A stretch of 64,000 nt of DNA from Lepidurus packardi (taxonomy: Eukaryota > Arthropoda > Branchiopoda > Notostraca > Triopsidae). Of this stretch, positions 1 through 11,462 are shown piece after piece. The stretch lies in NCBI GenBank assembly GCA_023053545.1, contig JAKZAN010000006.1, positions 7,073,001 to 7,137,000 on the forward strand. The letters run 5' to 3'. The position numbers were made by a program, and so were the translations under genes. The notes under the pieces were generated by a model. It was given only the letters and a program-made list of their open reading frames with translations. It did not search any database and was not told the origin of the DNA. Numbering within the stretch: the first letter of the stretch is position 1; the number at the start of each line of letters is the position of its first letter.

Positions 1-736
1 CTTCTCGGAAGGCCTAAACGAATAGAGAAGAGTGGTGTACCGCAACAGGCCACTTGTTTTTATGTAGATTTATCCAATAGATACAAAAACCCAGGAAAAA
101 CGTTCCTTTTTATGAAGATCTTGGTTCATTGTAACTTCCTCGTGATAGAAATCTTCAAACTAGACGAGCTTTCCATGCTTGTCGAGGTTCATTTACGCAA
201 TTACGGCGAATATCTCTTGGAGAAAATAAAATCTCCCGAGTGCGTACTACTTACAAGCCAGTCTCGCTCTGTCTACTCTGATTACCAAGTTGCGGTCTTT
301 TCTCCGCTATCTTCACGCCAAAATGAGCAAGGCGAAAAAAGCTAAGCTAAGCAGTGCTTCTATCTCAGCAACATTGCTTTCTCCTCAACTTTATCCCAAA
401 CTTGGTTGTTAACTCTCGTCAGCATGAAAGCAAGTCAGAGTGTAAACATGTCAACATCCCCAAAGCAGATGTTGCCTTCTTTTCGCGCTATCGTACAGTG
501 TAGTGCGTCTTTCTTTTTCCCCCACATAGCCGTAATTTACCAAGTCGGAGCTAGTTTTTCTCACATTCTCAGGGAGCTAGGCTTACGTTGTCCCCTTGCC
601 TTCTGTTCAGTGCACTAAAATCAAGCCCTATCAATTTTGTAGATTCTCATGAAAGTCAACTGTTTCACATGGATGAAGAAAAAAAAAGAAAATATAACGA
701 AAAATATTGGGAAATTACAAGTTACGACAATTTTAC

Positions 737-982
737 CTGAAGTGCAACGACAGATTTAGCTTGTTCTTGCACCAGGAAATGCAACGGGTGGTTAGCCATG
801 GCCACGTGAGTCGCATAAAATTGTAGTTCGGCTGTCTCAGTTCCAGCAGCAATCGGTCCCGCACCAGCAGCTGCTGAAGCACCACTGGGGCTGGGAACCA
901 CGCCCCCCGAGTCCCGCTGTGCTTCATCCATACCCCGAGGACATTCAGCTTCCTTTGGCATCCACACCCATTACGATTCCAT
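737..982 (-). CDS. Putative first coding exon of a gene running off the left edge
   Basis: On the minus strand a pyrimidine-rich acceptor (ends ttgcag, exon from 982) and a good donor (CAG then gtaaaa, exon to 737) bound a GC-rich exon. Its frame has a stop just after the acceptor, so coding would start at the ATG at 961. That gives 75 codons, starting MPKEAEC and ending in phase 0. The middle is rich in Gly, Ala, Ser and Pro (about residues 20-45). The last third (LQFYATHVAMANHPLHFLVQ) is better ordered and could start a helical domain. I do not recognise the family. The rest of the gene would lie left of base 1. Composition stands out clearly from the AT-rich surroundings. It may instead be a chance open frame, so confidence is moderate. 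Confidence 0.4.
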
Positions 983-3900
983 CTGCAAGAGGGAAAAAAA
1001 CTCCAATTAACATTCTCACTTTAGCTGTTTCAGATGAATTTTCCATGTCAACTTTGTATCTCTGAGTACCAAAAAACACGCTCTATTCGTTGAACGTCAC
1101 CACTAACGTTCCAAAAATGCAGCGACCTATCCAAATCCAACTTGTATACGATAAGTATGACGATAACTGGAAAAGCAAGGAACTCTGACACTTTTTGGTA
1201 TAGTAAGTCTAGTCCCTGTGGTTAATACACTCACATATCGCAAACATGCGGATGTGGTTCAGTTTTTAAGTACTATTTGTAAAAATACTGCTTTGAAACA
1301 AGCCGTAATTGGTCATGCCCTTGAAATATGTCGCAGATTGAAGGCTGGCTGGAGGCCTTTCCGCACCTGAAGGGCACAAGCGTCGAAAAATCGTTCCTTT
1401 TTCCATCCCAACACAGCTCTCTCTTCTATCACTTCAGGATCCCAACGAACAGAAACTGCCAAATACGTGTCGTCTCGTTTTTCCAACGCAGATAATCTCA
1501 CTGCTTTCCTTTTATTTGTCAACAACACGAAAGGAAGTTGGAACAGAACTGTCAATCTCTGGAACATTCTTGCAAACAAATGAGCACACAAGTGCTGCTC
1601 TCTAAAAACAAGGCGAAAAACTGTCCCGTCATCCTTTAGCAACTTTCACTCTTGTTTCACAAAACACGAGTTTCGCACACTTTTCGACTCTTTATACCTT
1701 TTTCTACTTTACACGCCATGGCCAACTGAATTTCTTGGCTACGGGAATTACTCGGACAGTCGCAGTTAGTGCTACTGTAAAACCCAAACCCCAGAGACTC
1801 GATTACGTCATAGGCTTTTTCACCACCAGCATTCACGAGCTGAATGGTCAATGATGCATGCCAAAATCGGCCACGCCTCCTTGCCCATGTGTGAAGTTCT
1901 TTTGTGTACGCTTTGGGACACAACGGGGACAAGTTCCACACACAAACATACCCAAGCGCAGCTACGGGCGTTAACACATCCAGAGGAAGAGCCGTGGCCG
2001 GAAGTGGTGATCGCCATGTCCACTAGTGGCCAAATGAGACCGTTCATTGTTAGAGCTTGCTGCCCTTTGTAACTGTACTCGACTCTATTTTCACATGTAA
2101 AGCCACAACTAACGCCACAGGTCGTTGCCCATGCGTGTGAAATATGTAGATTGCGCATCTCCCGTTCCCCCTATTAGTCTATAGCTCTCTTTTTATTTCT
2201 CTGGTATCTGTTTTGCCTGCTTAGCTGCTGAATATTCAAAGGAAGTCCCACATCGTTCCCGGAACGGTTAGTTTATGTATATGGTTGGGAAAGTGTACAA
2301 ATATAGGTACTTGGGCCATGTAAACAGACTAAATTTAACCTGGCATAAATAACCACCATACCAATACCACTCTCGATATCCATCTGTCACACCATAGTGG
2401 GATACACATTCATTAAAGACAACATGAAAAGAAAAAAGGAGCTGCAATACCTTACGGTTGGGTTACGAGGTCGATCTGCGTGATATAATCAGATAAATTT
2501 CCAAACAGTAATAGGAAATTTAGGGTCGACACTAATCAGTAGCGGTTTTTTTTTTATTCTCCTTTTCCTTATCTGATGGCGTGGAAAGTCTCACGGTACT
2601 ATTTATCGACGACTTACGCTTAGGCAAAGAGCCACCAAGAGCCCCGCTGAAACGGAACCCGAGTATTGATTAGCGCAAGCAGTCAGAGCAAAACTTTCCC
2701 AGGGCCACGTTTGAAACTCGTGCTTGCTGGCACCCAGTACGGAACCCCGATCCTTGTCACCTTCCTAACGTTGTAACTAAGCAAACAGAAGCTGCCTCTT
2801 GGTGGAAAACGTCCTTGTTTTCGGCATCTATGCTTCTATGCCTCCAACACATAACAAGACCGATTCCAAGTACCCCTCCGAGATCTAACCCGTATCATAA
2901 GAATGAAGCAATACAAGCGGGACTGACCTTGAGAGGTAAATCACGTTTAAGTCACTGCCCACCAACTCAGAAACGGAAACTAGCTAGAAAGGTAGCGGAA
3001 CCTAATTATCTCTCAATGTGAATTGTATGTTTTCACTCAAACTCCCAACGTCGAAGGACCTCGGCCCCGCCCACTCGAAGGATTTTTTGCTATTTTCTAT
3101 TGCTTTTCCTCCTAAGATATACACACACTTCAGGTTCGATTTTCCACCAAAATCTTCGTTTTTTTCTTCTTTTAGTCCCTCTGCTCTCATTGTGGTCCTT
3201 CCATCGCCCTTCATGCTTCATGGCCCTATCTTATGATGCACGATCCGAGTTTACAGGCCCCACCGTCCTTGAAAAAGAGACTAAACCATCACCCATTCGA
3301 TATCGCTTGAGTTGAACGCCACTGAGTCAGCAGTTGCTCCTAACCAACACATTATTTGCTACACGATTCGTTATTGCCTCCTTTTCGTCTTAGAAAAGCA
3401 TTATACTCAGCTTCCTCTGCTCTACCAGAAAAAAATCTAGGAAACGTTATAATGAATCCCAAAAGCAAGCCCTAAAGTCATGAATCATAATCAAGAGAAA
3501 GTTTACGGTATTAGTACCCCATATACGATTCTTGGTAGCGAAATACGTGACGTAGGAGAGCATACGCAGTGTGGTCGAGACCTCTGGGTAATCCTGAGCC
3601 TTCTATGACGCTACCAATTACACACTGAAGGTACAGTTTTTTTTCTTCCTTTGCGGCTCAGCGTTCTGTCTGCTTGACCACGCATAACTGTTTTTGTACC
3701 AAACTTTTCGTTTTGCATCACATTTTTGCGCTTTTGTGCAACCCAGCGTTCCACTCCAGTGCAGTTCTACAAAATACCAATCATGCTAACATGCTCCCAA
3801 TAGCCCAACCCACCTGAAAACCCCAAAAAAGAAAAATTATACGTATATCTCGTTCAAGTTTTCGACTTCTTTTTCTAAATTGCAATTTTGATTTAGACGA

Positions 3901-4620
3901 CCAACCTGCAATACGATTGCCCTAATTCCTGTGCTCATTTACTAGCAAAAGCAACTTTTAACATTGCTAATGAATGAGCAAACAAATCACGCACTTAAAC
4001 AAGGCCAAGGTTTAGGGTAACATGCAATTGGAAAGTACAGCAAGCTTAAACAATGCGTGCTTAAGATTAAAAATAAATTTAAACAAATAAATAAAATAAA
4101 ACCAGCGTGTAAAAAATCGAGTGTCAAAAAAACGCACGGTTCTTTGCATGCGGGGACCTGCATATCATCACGTATAAATCTTTGCTTGCATGTCTTTGTG
4201 ACGAGATGCGACCTAGACCCCCTGAGCGAGTAAAAAAAGACGGTACTTTGGCTCATTTACATAACCTTGGAGCCATCTTCTTTTAACAGTAACGCCGAGG
4301 AGTCTTTTAGAACCATCTTCGTCTAACAGATCTTTCCCTAGGCTTCTACCTGAAGAAAGCTGAAGAAAAAAGTACCGGTAAATAAAAACCCATCAAGTAG
4401 AACCATGCATATCGAATGACTTGGGCATATAGACCAAACCGTTATATTCTTCATGATTAGTTGCCATGTTCCACTGATGCTTCAACCAAAAGACCTAGAA
4501 AACGTGCTCCTTTCTTTCAAAAAAAGAACAAAAAATATACTCCCAAGCCATAACTGTTACAAAACAACAGAGAATCAACTCTAAAATGCTCCACAACCCC
4601 ACCAAGATGACAAATCACAT
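983..4620. other. Non-coding stretch, no gene recognised
   Basis: Open frames here, up to about 110 codons, have no recognisable domains and no convincing splice context. The DNA is AT-rich with short homopolymer runs and looks like ordinary intergenic or intronic sequence, possibly the upstream part of the gene whose exon is at 737-982. Confidence 0.4.
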
Positions 4621-4628
4621 TGTTTGAA

Positions 4629-4998
4629 TGACGTCATCTAGGACTCTTACCAAGTTTGTGCAACTATCCGCTAAAGAAGGCCACAAGAGCCATATCCAAG
4701 TTCTGCGTCCGCTGGTAAATCGTTAAAGACACGTTAAAGAGTTAAAGCCGAGCACAAAAAGTCCTCAAGTCTCGACTGTCATTGTGCTAGCGATGCTTAC
4801 GGGCGTGACGTCACTGGACACAGTCAATTACGATTCACTTCCGGCTATTAATTGTATCCCAACACGGTCGGCTTAACTGTTCCTGGTACTGTATATAGCT
4901 CCACTAGACACTCCAAGCTGCAAAAAGGGGGATGAGTTTGGGGGAAGACTAAGGAAACAACTAATGCTTCCGCAACGACGTCAGGATTCAGACTGAGG
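4629..4998 (+). promoter_or_regulatory. Candidate TATA promoter with two CRE palindromes and a non-coding first exon
   Basis: Two perfect TGACGTCA motifs (cAMP-response element) lie at 4629-4636 and 4806-4813, and a TATATAG box at 4892-4898. A further GACGTC core is near 4977. If transcription started about 30 bp after the TATA box, the first exon would run to 4998, where a consensus donor follows (AGG then gtaagc). A short open frame with ATG at 5031 (79 codons, basic middle part) follows, but I cannot place it in any family. The target could be that frame or a gene further right such as COX18. The motifs are seen directly; the function is inferred. Confidence 0.35.
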
Positions 4999-5747
4999 GT
5001 AAGCTGAGGCAGACTAAAGCAGGCTAAAGTATGTCGGGAGTAGGAACCTTAAGCGAGACGCCACGGACGCTGCCGGCGCCAGGTGCGAATCCTAAAAAGC
5101 CCAACAACACCCACACTTCCTGCAAACGCTGCAAGCGCAGGAACCAAACCAAAAGGAAACGTCCTGACAACGATGGTCACTTGTACGCTTGCACCAGGTG
5201 GGCACATGCCCAGGTAGACACTAGATTAAAGTCACCGCTACAGCATTACCATGGCAACCTACCGCCATAACACACCTTCATATGCTATCCTCCGACCAAA
5301 ATGACAATACACGTTTACCTGTGCTTGAAAAAGAGCAAAAAAGGTATAAAGAGAGCGTCCCTGAGATTCTGTTCATTTTGTACACAAGGGTTGCGAAGCT
5401 CGTCCTTTTGACTGCGGTTTGGAGGAACAAGTTGGATAATTATGTAAAAATGCATGCTCATCAAGCGTTATTAAGCTTGTCTGTATAGCGTGTAGGAGTA
5501 TGATTCAAAAGTTCTGTTTCACCCAAGGGCTTCCGGAAACGTGCTTTGAGGACGTTCAAAAGGCCTTCATACAATTTGTTTTGGTTCTAAAAACCGCGGA
5601 GGAATGTTATTATTCTACAGTACATGCCGCTTATTGTGCTCACGTTTGTAAAGTATTGTCACGTTTGTTAAATATTGATTCTATTAAGAGGAGATTCTAA
5701 TAACCGAAAATCGAAAATACGTACCGAAAGATTGGACTCTCTACACC

Positions 5748-5919
5748 TACTATTGTTTATTTCGTAACGATTTTTCAACAATTTTGATAGAGATGATTGA
5801 GGAATTCCTGATATAACGGCCGCTTCCCTTTGTGGCAAATCTATCAAATTTAACTTGTCATACGTTTCAATGAGCCGCAACTTTTTTTTTACACTTAAGC
5901 CAACTCTTTTCCTGTTCAT
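5748..5919 (-). mobile_element. Relic of a pogo/Tigger transposase: N-terminal helix-turn-helix only
   Basis: The minus-strand frame from the Met at 5919 reads about 57 residues typical of the CENP-B/Tigger N-terminal DNA-binding domain. It has a basic start (MNRKRVGLSVKKKLRLIETY), then an acidic/hydrophobic helix, then a recognition helix (GIPQSSLSKLLKNR). The open frame continues on both sides (5668-6048) but without the second helix-turn-helix or the DDE catalytic domain, and no terminal repeats are obvious. I take it as a truncated mariner-superfamily copy. Domestication is possible but unsupported by such a short piece. Confidence 0.6.
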
Positions 5920-6049
5920 CGCCATTTTATAGAACCTCGCGCCTAAAACATAACTAATACTGTGCCTTTGAAGCCTACTCCTTCGTTTGGTAAGGTTCTC
6001 AACACGACAGCTCTTCAGATTTTCCAAGTCAATTAAAGAACTCGTCACT

Positions 6050-8160
6050 CAACTGAATAATCTGCTCATTTAACCGACTGTTTTAATCGAAATTTTATAA
6101 GGGATTTCCCCCTAAGCACAGTAGTAGTCTGGAAACGACAGGATTGGTCAAAACGCCATACAAGCAATGTCACTGGTCAATAAGCAAAGTCCGCGTAGCA
6201 ATCACTACTGTAATTTCGTTACTATACGTGTGAAGACTCTTTTGAAATTGATTCTAAAATCCGAAAGTGTGATTTTAATAACCGTACAAAATGCTACGAA
6301 TTTGATCGGTTTGAAGCTGATTCTAATAACCAGTGATCACAATATGCGGCACCTACTCTATTTTTGTATGCTACGTTGTAATGATAGGAATGGACACACT
6401 ACTTCGCTTTCACTCCTTTGGACCAAAAACTTTTTGAGTTTTTGGGAAACCGAACGTGCAATCATTGCGCTTGCCTGGCATAGCTCATAAGTCATAACTA
6501 CCAATAATGTATATAGTGTGACTACAAGGAGATCAGGGTGGAGAAGACGAGAGAAAGCTTTGCTTTTTACGCTTCCTTGAGTTGACTTTCTGCGTTTTTT
6601 TCCTTTTTTCGGAGAAAGCTGTAAAACTCAGATTGAATACGCTTATTTGTCACTTCGAGCTCCAAAAAACTGGGCAAAATTGAATCTTTTTTGGGTTTCA
6701 TTCGTTAGAGCATGACCCAGAAAGTAAAAAGAAACGAGCTGATTTGGGGAAAAGAGAACCCTGCTCTTTTTTTCCACCACTTTACATAATCACTCGGTAG
6801 AATTGCGAGACCAGGGCAGAAGGGGGATCCACGCTAATGGTGTATAGCGCTACTCCATCCATTGTCTGTGTTGGTTTAGGAGAGCCTTCTTAAATAGCAT
6901 TACGAAAGAAGTCGGAGGGCTCAAAGGTTAGCACCAATTAAGCGTCTGCAGTCTTTTCTGACGCGGTCATCAAGGTTACTAGGCCAGGAAGGTTTCAAGT
7001 TCCAGACCCATCTGTCCCAGGTCTTTAGCATAACCGAGATACAAGTGAATGAGTGCCTAGGCCAACGTCAAGTTTGTGTAATCATGGAAAGTGTAAGAAA
7101 ATCTGTGTTAACGCAGTGAACAGCATGTGCTAATAATGTATATCAGAGCGGAAGATAAAAAAAAGGTGGAAATGTCACTAGGCTGTCACGACTGAACTCT
7201 TCACCTCAACGGAGAGACACCTTTAATTATGCCCTTTAACCAAAGACATGGATGGAGGTGGTGGTAAAAATCCTCATTCTATTTTCAGATGGATCAGAAT
7301 ACGTACGGTTAACATGTACCGTGTAGTCGCATTGCAGAAAAAGGGGCAATTTTTTTCTTAATGAAGCAAATAATCGTTGCATGAGACTTAATTGTCGTTT
7401 TTTTAAGAAAACGTCGATTAGTCGAGGTCTGTTTGGCGCCAAAGGAAATCGTCTGTGACTACAAACGTTTGGTTCGTACGTCCTTTTGTTTTCTTCCTGG
7501 GCTGTATAAAGGTACAGAAATAATTTTACCATTACTTGAGGGCATTTTTCCTTTACAGTAGTTGAATGTCCCGCTGATAAAAGGCAATGGCCAGCCAGTT
7601 GTTCAAAAAGCCTTCAAGAAATCGTAAAAAATACACCTGAGCACAATGCGTAAATTGTGGTACTTGGTTTCTTCACCCCGACTTTGTTTTGCCGCATAAA
7701 GGTGGATCTCGTTTCTGACTGATAAGCTATTAGGTGGGAAACATTGGAAGCAAAATGATAACTCTAGAGGGAAACCTACCGTTTCTGAGCGTCCGAAAAG
7801 CCCTCGAATATACCTCAAGATCCTAAATACCATACCGGCTACTAAATGGACCTATAAAGATGGTCATGCACGGAATACAATCAGCCAGAGTGATTTTCCT
7901 TTTCCCCAAGAATGGGCATGAGAGCTTCCAGTTCTACGACCGCTGTTTCATCATTTTTCCATGACAGATACCGATATAAACACAGACTAAAAGAAAAACA
8001 AATAAATACATTACGCTCCGACAGTTGCTATTTTCTGTCGAGTTACACGAAGAATCGGAATCTTAATATCATCCTTAATACTATTAGTGAACAGACAAGT
8101 TAATTAATAATATCAATAAACAAGCCTCATAATTCGCAATTCTAACGAGAAAGCTAAAAC
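6050..8160. other. Non-coding stretch
   Basis: No coding exon, RNA gene or clear repeat is recognised. Open frames of up to 107 codons in this stretch and just before it lack codon bias and domains. Confidence 0.4.
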
Positions 8161-8164
8161 CATG

Positions 8165-8400
8165 GGCAAAATTTTTCGAAATTTCAAAATTTTGAGAATT
8201 AAAAAAATATTTTTTTAACATTTTTAAAATTTGCAAAAAAAATCGAAATTTTTTGAAAAATTTTTAAATTTGATAAAATTAAAATTCTTTTAAAATAAAT
8301 AAAAAAAAAACGAAATTTTTTTAAAATTTTTTAAAATTTCTGAATAATGTTACAATTTTGAAAAACTTTAAAAATTGTTTTACATTTTTAATTCCGAAAA
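8165..8400. repeat. Very AT-rich low-complexity block
   Basis: About 235 bp consist almost wholly of A and T runs, with short units such as aaatttcgaaat and aaaatttt repeated in imperfect form on both strands. The block resembles the spacer at 23105-23275, so it may be a dispersed low-complexity family or an unstable, easily melted region. Confidence 0.7.
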
Positions 8401-8725
8401 GTTTATAAACCTTCATATGTTGCATGCCCACTCCAAGTATATATAAGAAGATCTCTATATTTTAGATTGACAATAGGGAACTAAAACAGACTCTTCTGGC
8501 TGTAGTTTGATTTCAATCTTCTAGTAAATGAATTAAGTACTAGACATTGATTTCGATCTTCTACCAAAGGAATTGAAGTACCAGACCTGCGCATAAAACA
8601 GAAGCTGGAAGATTCATGACAAGAGAAACTATCTATGACCTTGGGGGAATAAAAGTTAGTGACATTTCGCAGGATCGATGAGTCACACCAGACATGAGAA
8701 TAGGTATGTACAGCCAGCGCGAAGC

Positions 8726-8759
8726 AGAGAATATGAGATCCTTGGGGATCATATTCTCT
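8726..8759. repeat. Near-perfect inverted repeat (hairpin)
   Basis: AGAGAATATGA (8726-8736) pairs with TCATATTCTCT (8749-8759), and the GATCC/GGATC ends add inner pairs with a 2-base offset. The position is about 360 bp upstream of the COX18 start. It could be a foldback relic; no function is known. Confidence 0.5.
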
Positions 8760-9119
8760 TGCTTAAAATCATCAACTAATTACGAGCGACCTTTTATGCA
8801 CCATACATTACACATGTACCTCAGGCTAGGGGTAACTAATTTGTCAACAAACCTACCTTGAATATAGAGTATAATAGAGGTGAAATCCTAATGAATACAC
8901 GGTCACAACACAAGCTGAGAAACGCCACTTAAGGTAAGCAGACGTCATACAGTAACAATATGGCCGACGGTTGCCATAGTTACCTTTAGCTCCACCCCTT
9001 CTGTTTATGATGTTTTGCTTTGCAATTTGGTTGTTTTGTTAATCAAGTCCCGGCGCGTTAGAATACTTATCACGTGTATCATATAAATGGCATTATGTTG
9101 ATATAGTCTAGGCTACGTT

Positions 9120-10465
9120 ATGACATTTACAATAATGAAAATTTACACTACTTTAGGCAGTAAGATTCCTCTTGGAATAAACACGACTTATTCCAGCATT
9201 TTGCATCATAGTAGAACTGGGGCAATGTGTAGCTCATGGAGTTCTAACGAATCCACATCCAAACAATCGTGTTATCGGAAGAGATGGCCCCTGCAGCACT
9301 GTACAACAGTACGCCATGCGTCTTCTTGGTACCAGAGCCTGTCTCAGTCGTCTCCTGTAGTATTTACCCAGGATTGTCTGCAAAATTTCCATGATCTCAG
9401 CGGTTTGCCTTGGTGGGCCAGTATTATCGTGAGCACTCTGGCTATACGGACGTCGGTGACGTTCCCGCTAGCATTGTATCAAGTAAGGTCCCGATACTTA
9501 GATTTATCTCTGATTGTTCTTTTTTTCTCTCGCAGAATTACATAATGGCCAAATTGGAGAACCTAAAACCAGAAATGGACGATCTCGTTAAGGAGTTAAA
9601 GCGAGAAACAGCTTTTGCCATAAAGAAGTTTAATTGGACAGAGAAAGAAGCCAGGCTAATGTACAATCGATCGGTACGACATGATACTATACCGCAATTG
9701 CTTAATAGCGTCGTATCTTACTTTAATTTTAAAGGCCAAAAAAATGTGGAATGACTTAATCGTCCGAGACAATTGCCATCCGTTTAAAGCGAGTCTTTTA
9801 ATCTGGATTCAAGTTCCTTTGTGGGTTTGTATGACATCCGCGTACCGGAACTTGGTGACTATGCAACCCCTTCAGGACACACGTAAACATTCTTGAAACT
9901 ATTCCTTATCACTGTTGTAAAACAATCAAACCTTTTAGGTGCGGAATTAGCTTTTATGGAATTATCGGTGGGCGGCTTCGGCTGGGTCCCTAATTTGACT
10001 GTTGTTGACCATGCATGGATCCTGCCAGTTTTTTTGGGTTTATCTAATCTTCTCATTATAGAAGTACAAACCCTATAGTCTCTACGAAGTGAGGTCTAAA
10101 TGTAGTTCCCTGTTGTAGCTTCACGGCCTGTTACGCGACCGCGAGAGAAGTAAGCTGCAAAAAGTGATGACAAACGTCTTTCGCGGTCTTTCGGTATTAA
10201 TGATCCCTATTGCCGCCTTGGCACCCGCGGTATGATCTCCATTTTTAGCAGTGAAAGAAACTGACTTGTCAATTGTTTTCTTTAGAGTATTAGCTTGTAT
10301 TGGACCGTGTCCAGCGTATGTGGTTTGGTACAGAACTTGGTCCTGTTGTCTCCTTCAGTTCGACGAGCCGCTTGTATTCCTGTCGCTCCTTCCGAATTGC
10401 AAAGACCATATTCTTTACTCTTAGAAAAAATTAAGTCGAAATCGTTTGTTCCGCAAAACAGGTGA
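9120..10465 (+). CDS. COX18: COX18, mitochondrial inner-membrane insertase (Oxa1/YidC family)
   Basis: Six exons join to 354 residues: 9120-9482, 9536-9673, 9735-9882, 9939-10063, 10119-10229 and 10286-10465. All introns are GT-AG and 53-61 bp long, and the total length is divisible by three. The family is recognised from the membrane and loop blocks: LPWWASIIVSTLAIRTSVTF in exon 1, YIMAKLENLKPEM in exon 2, VRDNCHPFKASLLIWIQVP in exon 3, WILPVFLGLSNLLIIE in exon 4, LSVLMIPIAALAPA in exon 5 and ISLYWTVSSVCGLVQN in exon 6. COX18 family members insert the C-terminal part of cytochrome c oxidase subunit 2 across the mitochondrial inner membrane. Residues 1 to about 70 are basic and Ser/Thr-rich, fitting a mitochondrial targeting signal. 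The first ATG is used; a second Met at codon 6 is possible. OXA1L is the main alternative but fits less well. Confidence 0.93.
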
Positions 10466-11157
10466 TGCGTTTTTCTGTATTAGTAAAATACATGTAAAAG
10501 CTGCTAAACAATCGTTCCTCATCTTTTATTAATTTAACGTTTGTTCTAGTTTCTCCCACGCTTTACAATATGTCTTTTCTTAGCTAGTGCTTAAAGAACC
10601 AGTTTGTGCTCTTGTTGCAAAACTAATTTATGGGTTCACGTGAAAAATTTGAGGATCTTTTGGGCAGTGCATATTGTATCCGCTAGATGACGATAACGTA
10701 TGGAGACAGCTAACGGGAATATTAATGTAGTGCTGGTTGTCACTGAGTTTGGCTTGATTGGCGTGCGTGGCAGAACGTTTTGTGTCTGTATTTGGTTCAG
10801 TAAGTTGCAGTAATTATGAAGACATAGTGCTCGGCTATCATGTTTGATTAAAAACGCTTCTTTTTCAAGCCTATTGGGGCTAGAGCAGACTTTAAAAATA
10901 GTTTGTGAGGCCGAAACACCTTCGCCGTGTGAGTGTTCCAGTTTCTCTTACTCGGTCACTTTGCAAGTTGAGTTGTTTTGGTGCACTGACGGCGAGTAGT
11001 TGGAAATCCTTACGGTATTGTGTCGGTTACGTTCAAACTAGTTTAGCCCCACCAACAACAAAGCTTGGCTTCGCACTTTTAACCGTAAAATAAACAAAAT
11101 ACCCGTACACCACATCCGTCCAAAATTTTTTTGCTTAGTTTTTCCATTTCTATTTAA
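10466..11157 (+). other. Intergenic: COX18 3' region and PKG 5' region
   Basis: This stretch would hold the COX18 3' untranslated region and the promoter and 5' untranslated region of the PKG first exon at 11158. An open frame at 10905-11093 has no recognisable domain. No clear TATA box is seen. Confidence 0.4.
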
Positions 11158-11462
11158 ATGACACCAGCCATGGGGACTATGCAGGAGCTACAGACCAATC
11201 TGTCGAGGAAAGATGACAGGATTCGGCAATTGGAGAAACTCCTCCAAGACAAAGAAGACGAAATCCTCCAACTTAAATCTCACCTGGATAAATTCCAGAG
11301 CGTTTTCCCATATGGACCCTCTAGTTTTCCTATACGCCGAAGTATAGTTATTCCAGGCCCGAGGAAACAACGGGCCCAAGGAATATCTGCCGAGCCACAA
11401 AGCTTAAGAACTTTGCAAGAACTTAGTCACCAAACCTTCCAAGAATATCCTAAGACCGACAA
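11158..11462 (+). CDS. PRKG1: PKG alternative first exon A (coiled coil, RAQGISAEP inhibitor)
   Basis: This exon encodes a leucine/charged coiled coil ([20 protein letters not shown] and on) and the autoinhibitory motif RAQGISAEP. That motif is the same as in mammalian PKG I-alpha. It ends in phase 2 (GAC AA then gtaag) and joins the common exon at 26352 to give the junction DKSRDLIK. The ATG at 11170 sits in a better context (agccATGg) than the first one at 11158, and starting there (MGTMQELQ) would remove four residues. The position matching the I-alpha redox cysteine (KCQSV in vertebrates) is Phe here (KFQSV). Confidence 0.9.

Noticed and set aside
1313..1977. Two adjacent minus-strand ORFs of about 105 codons
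   Set aside because: No recognisable domain, no joinable splice sites and composition like the surrounding non-coding DNA.
5031..5270. A 79-codon basic ORF just after the CRE/TATA region as a gene
   Set aside because: No family resemblance and no following exon found. It is mentioned only as part of the promoter candidate.
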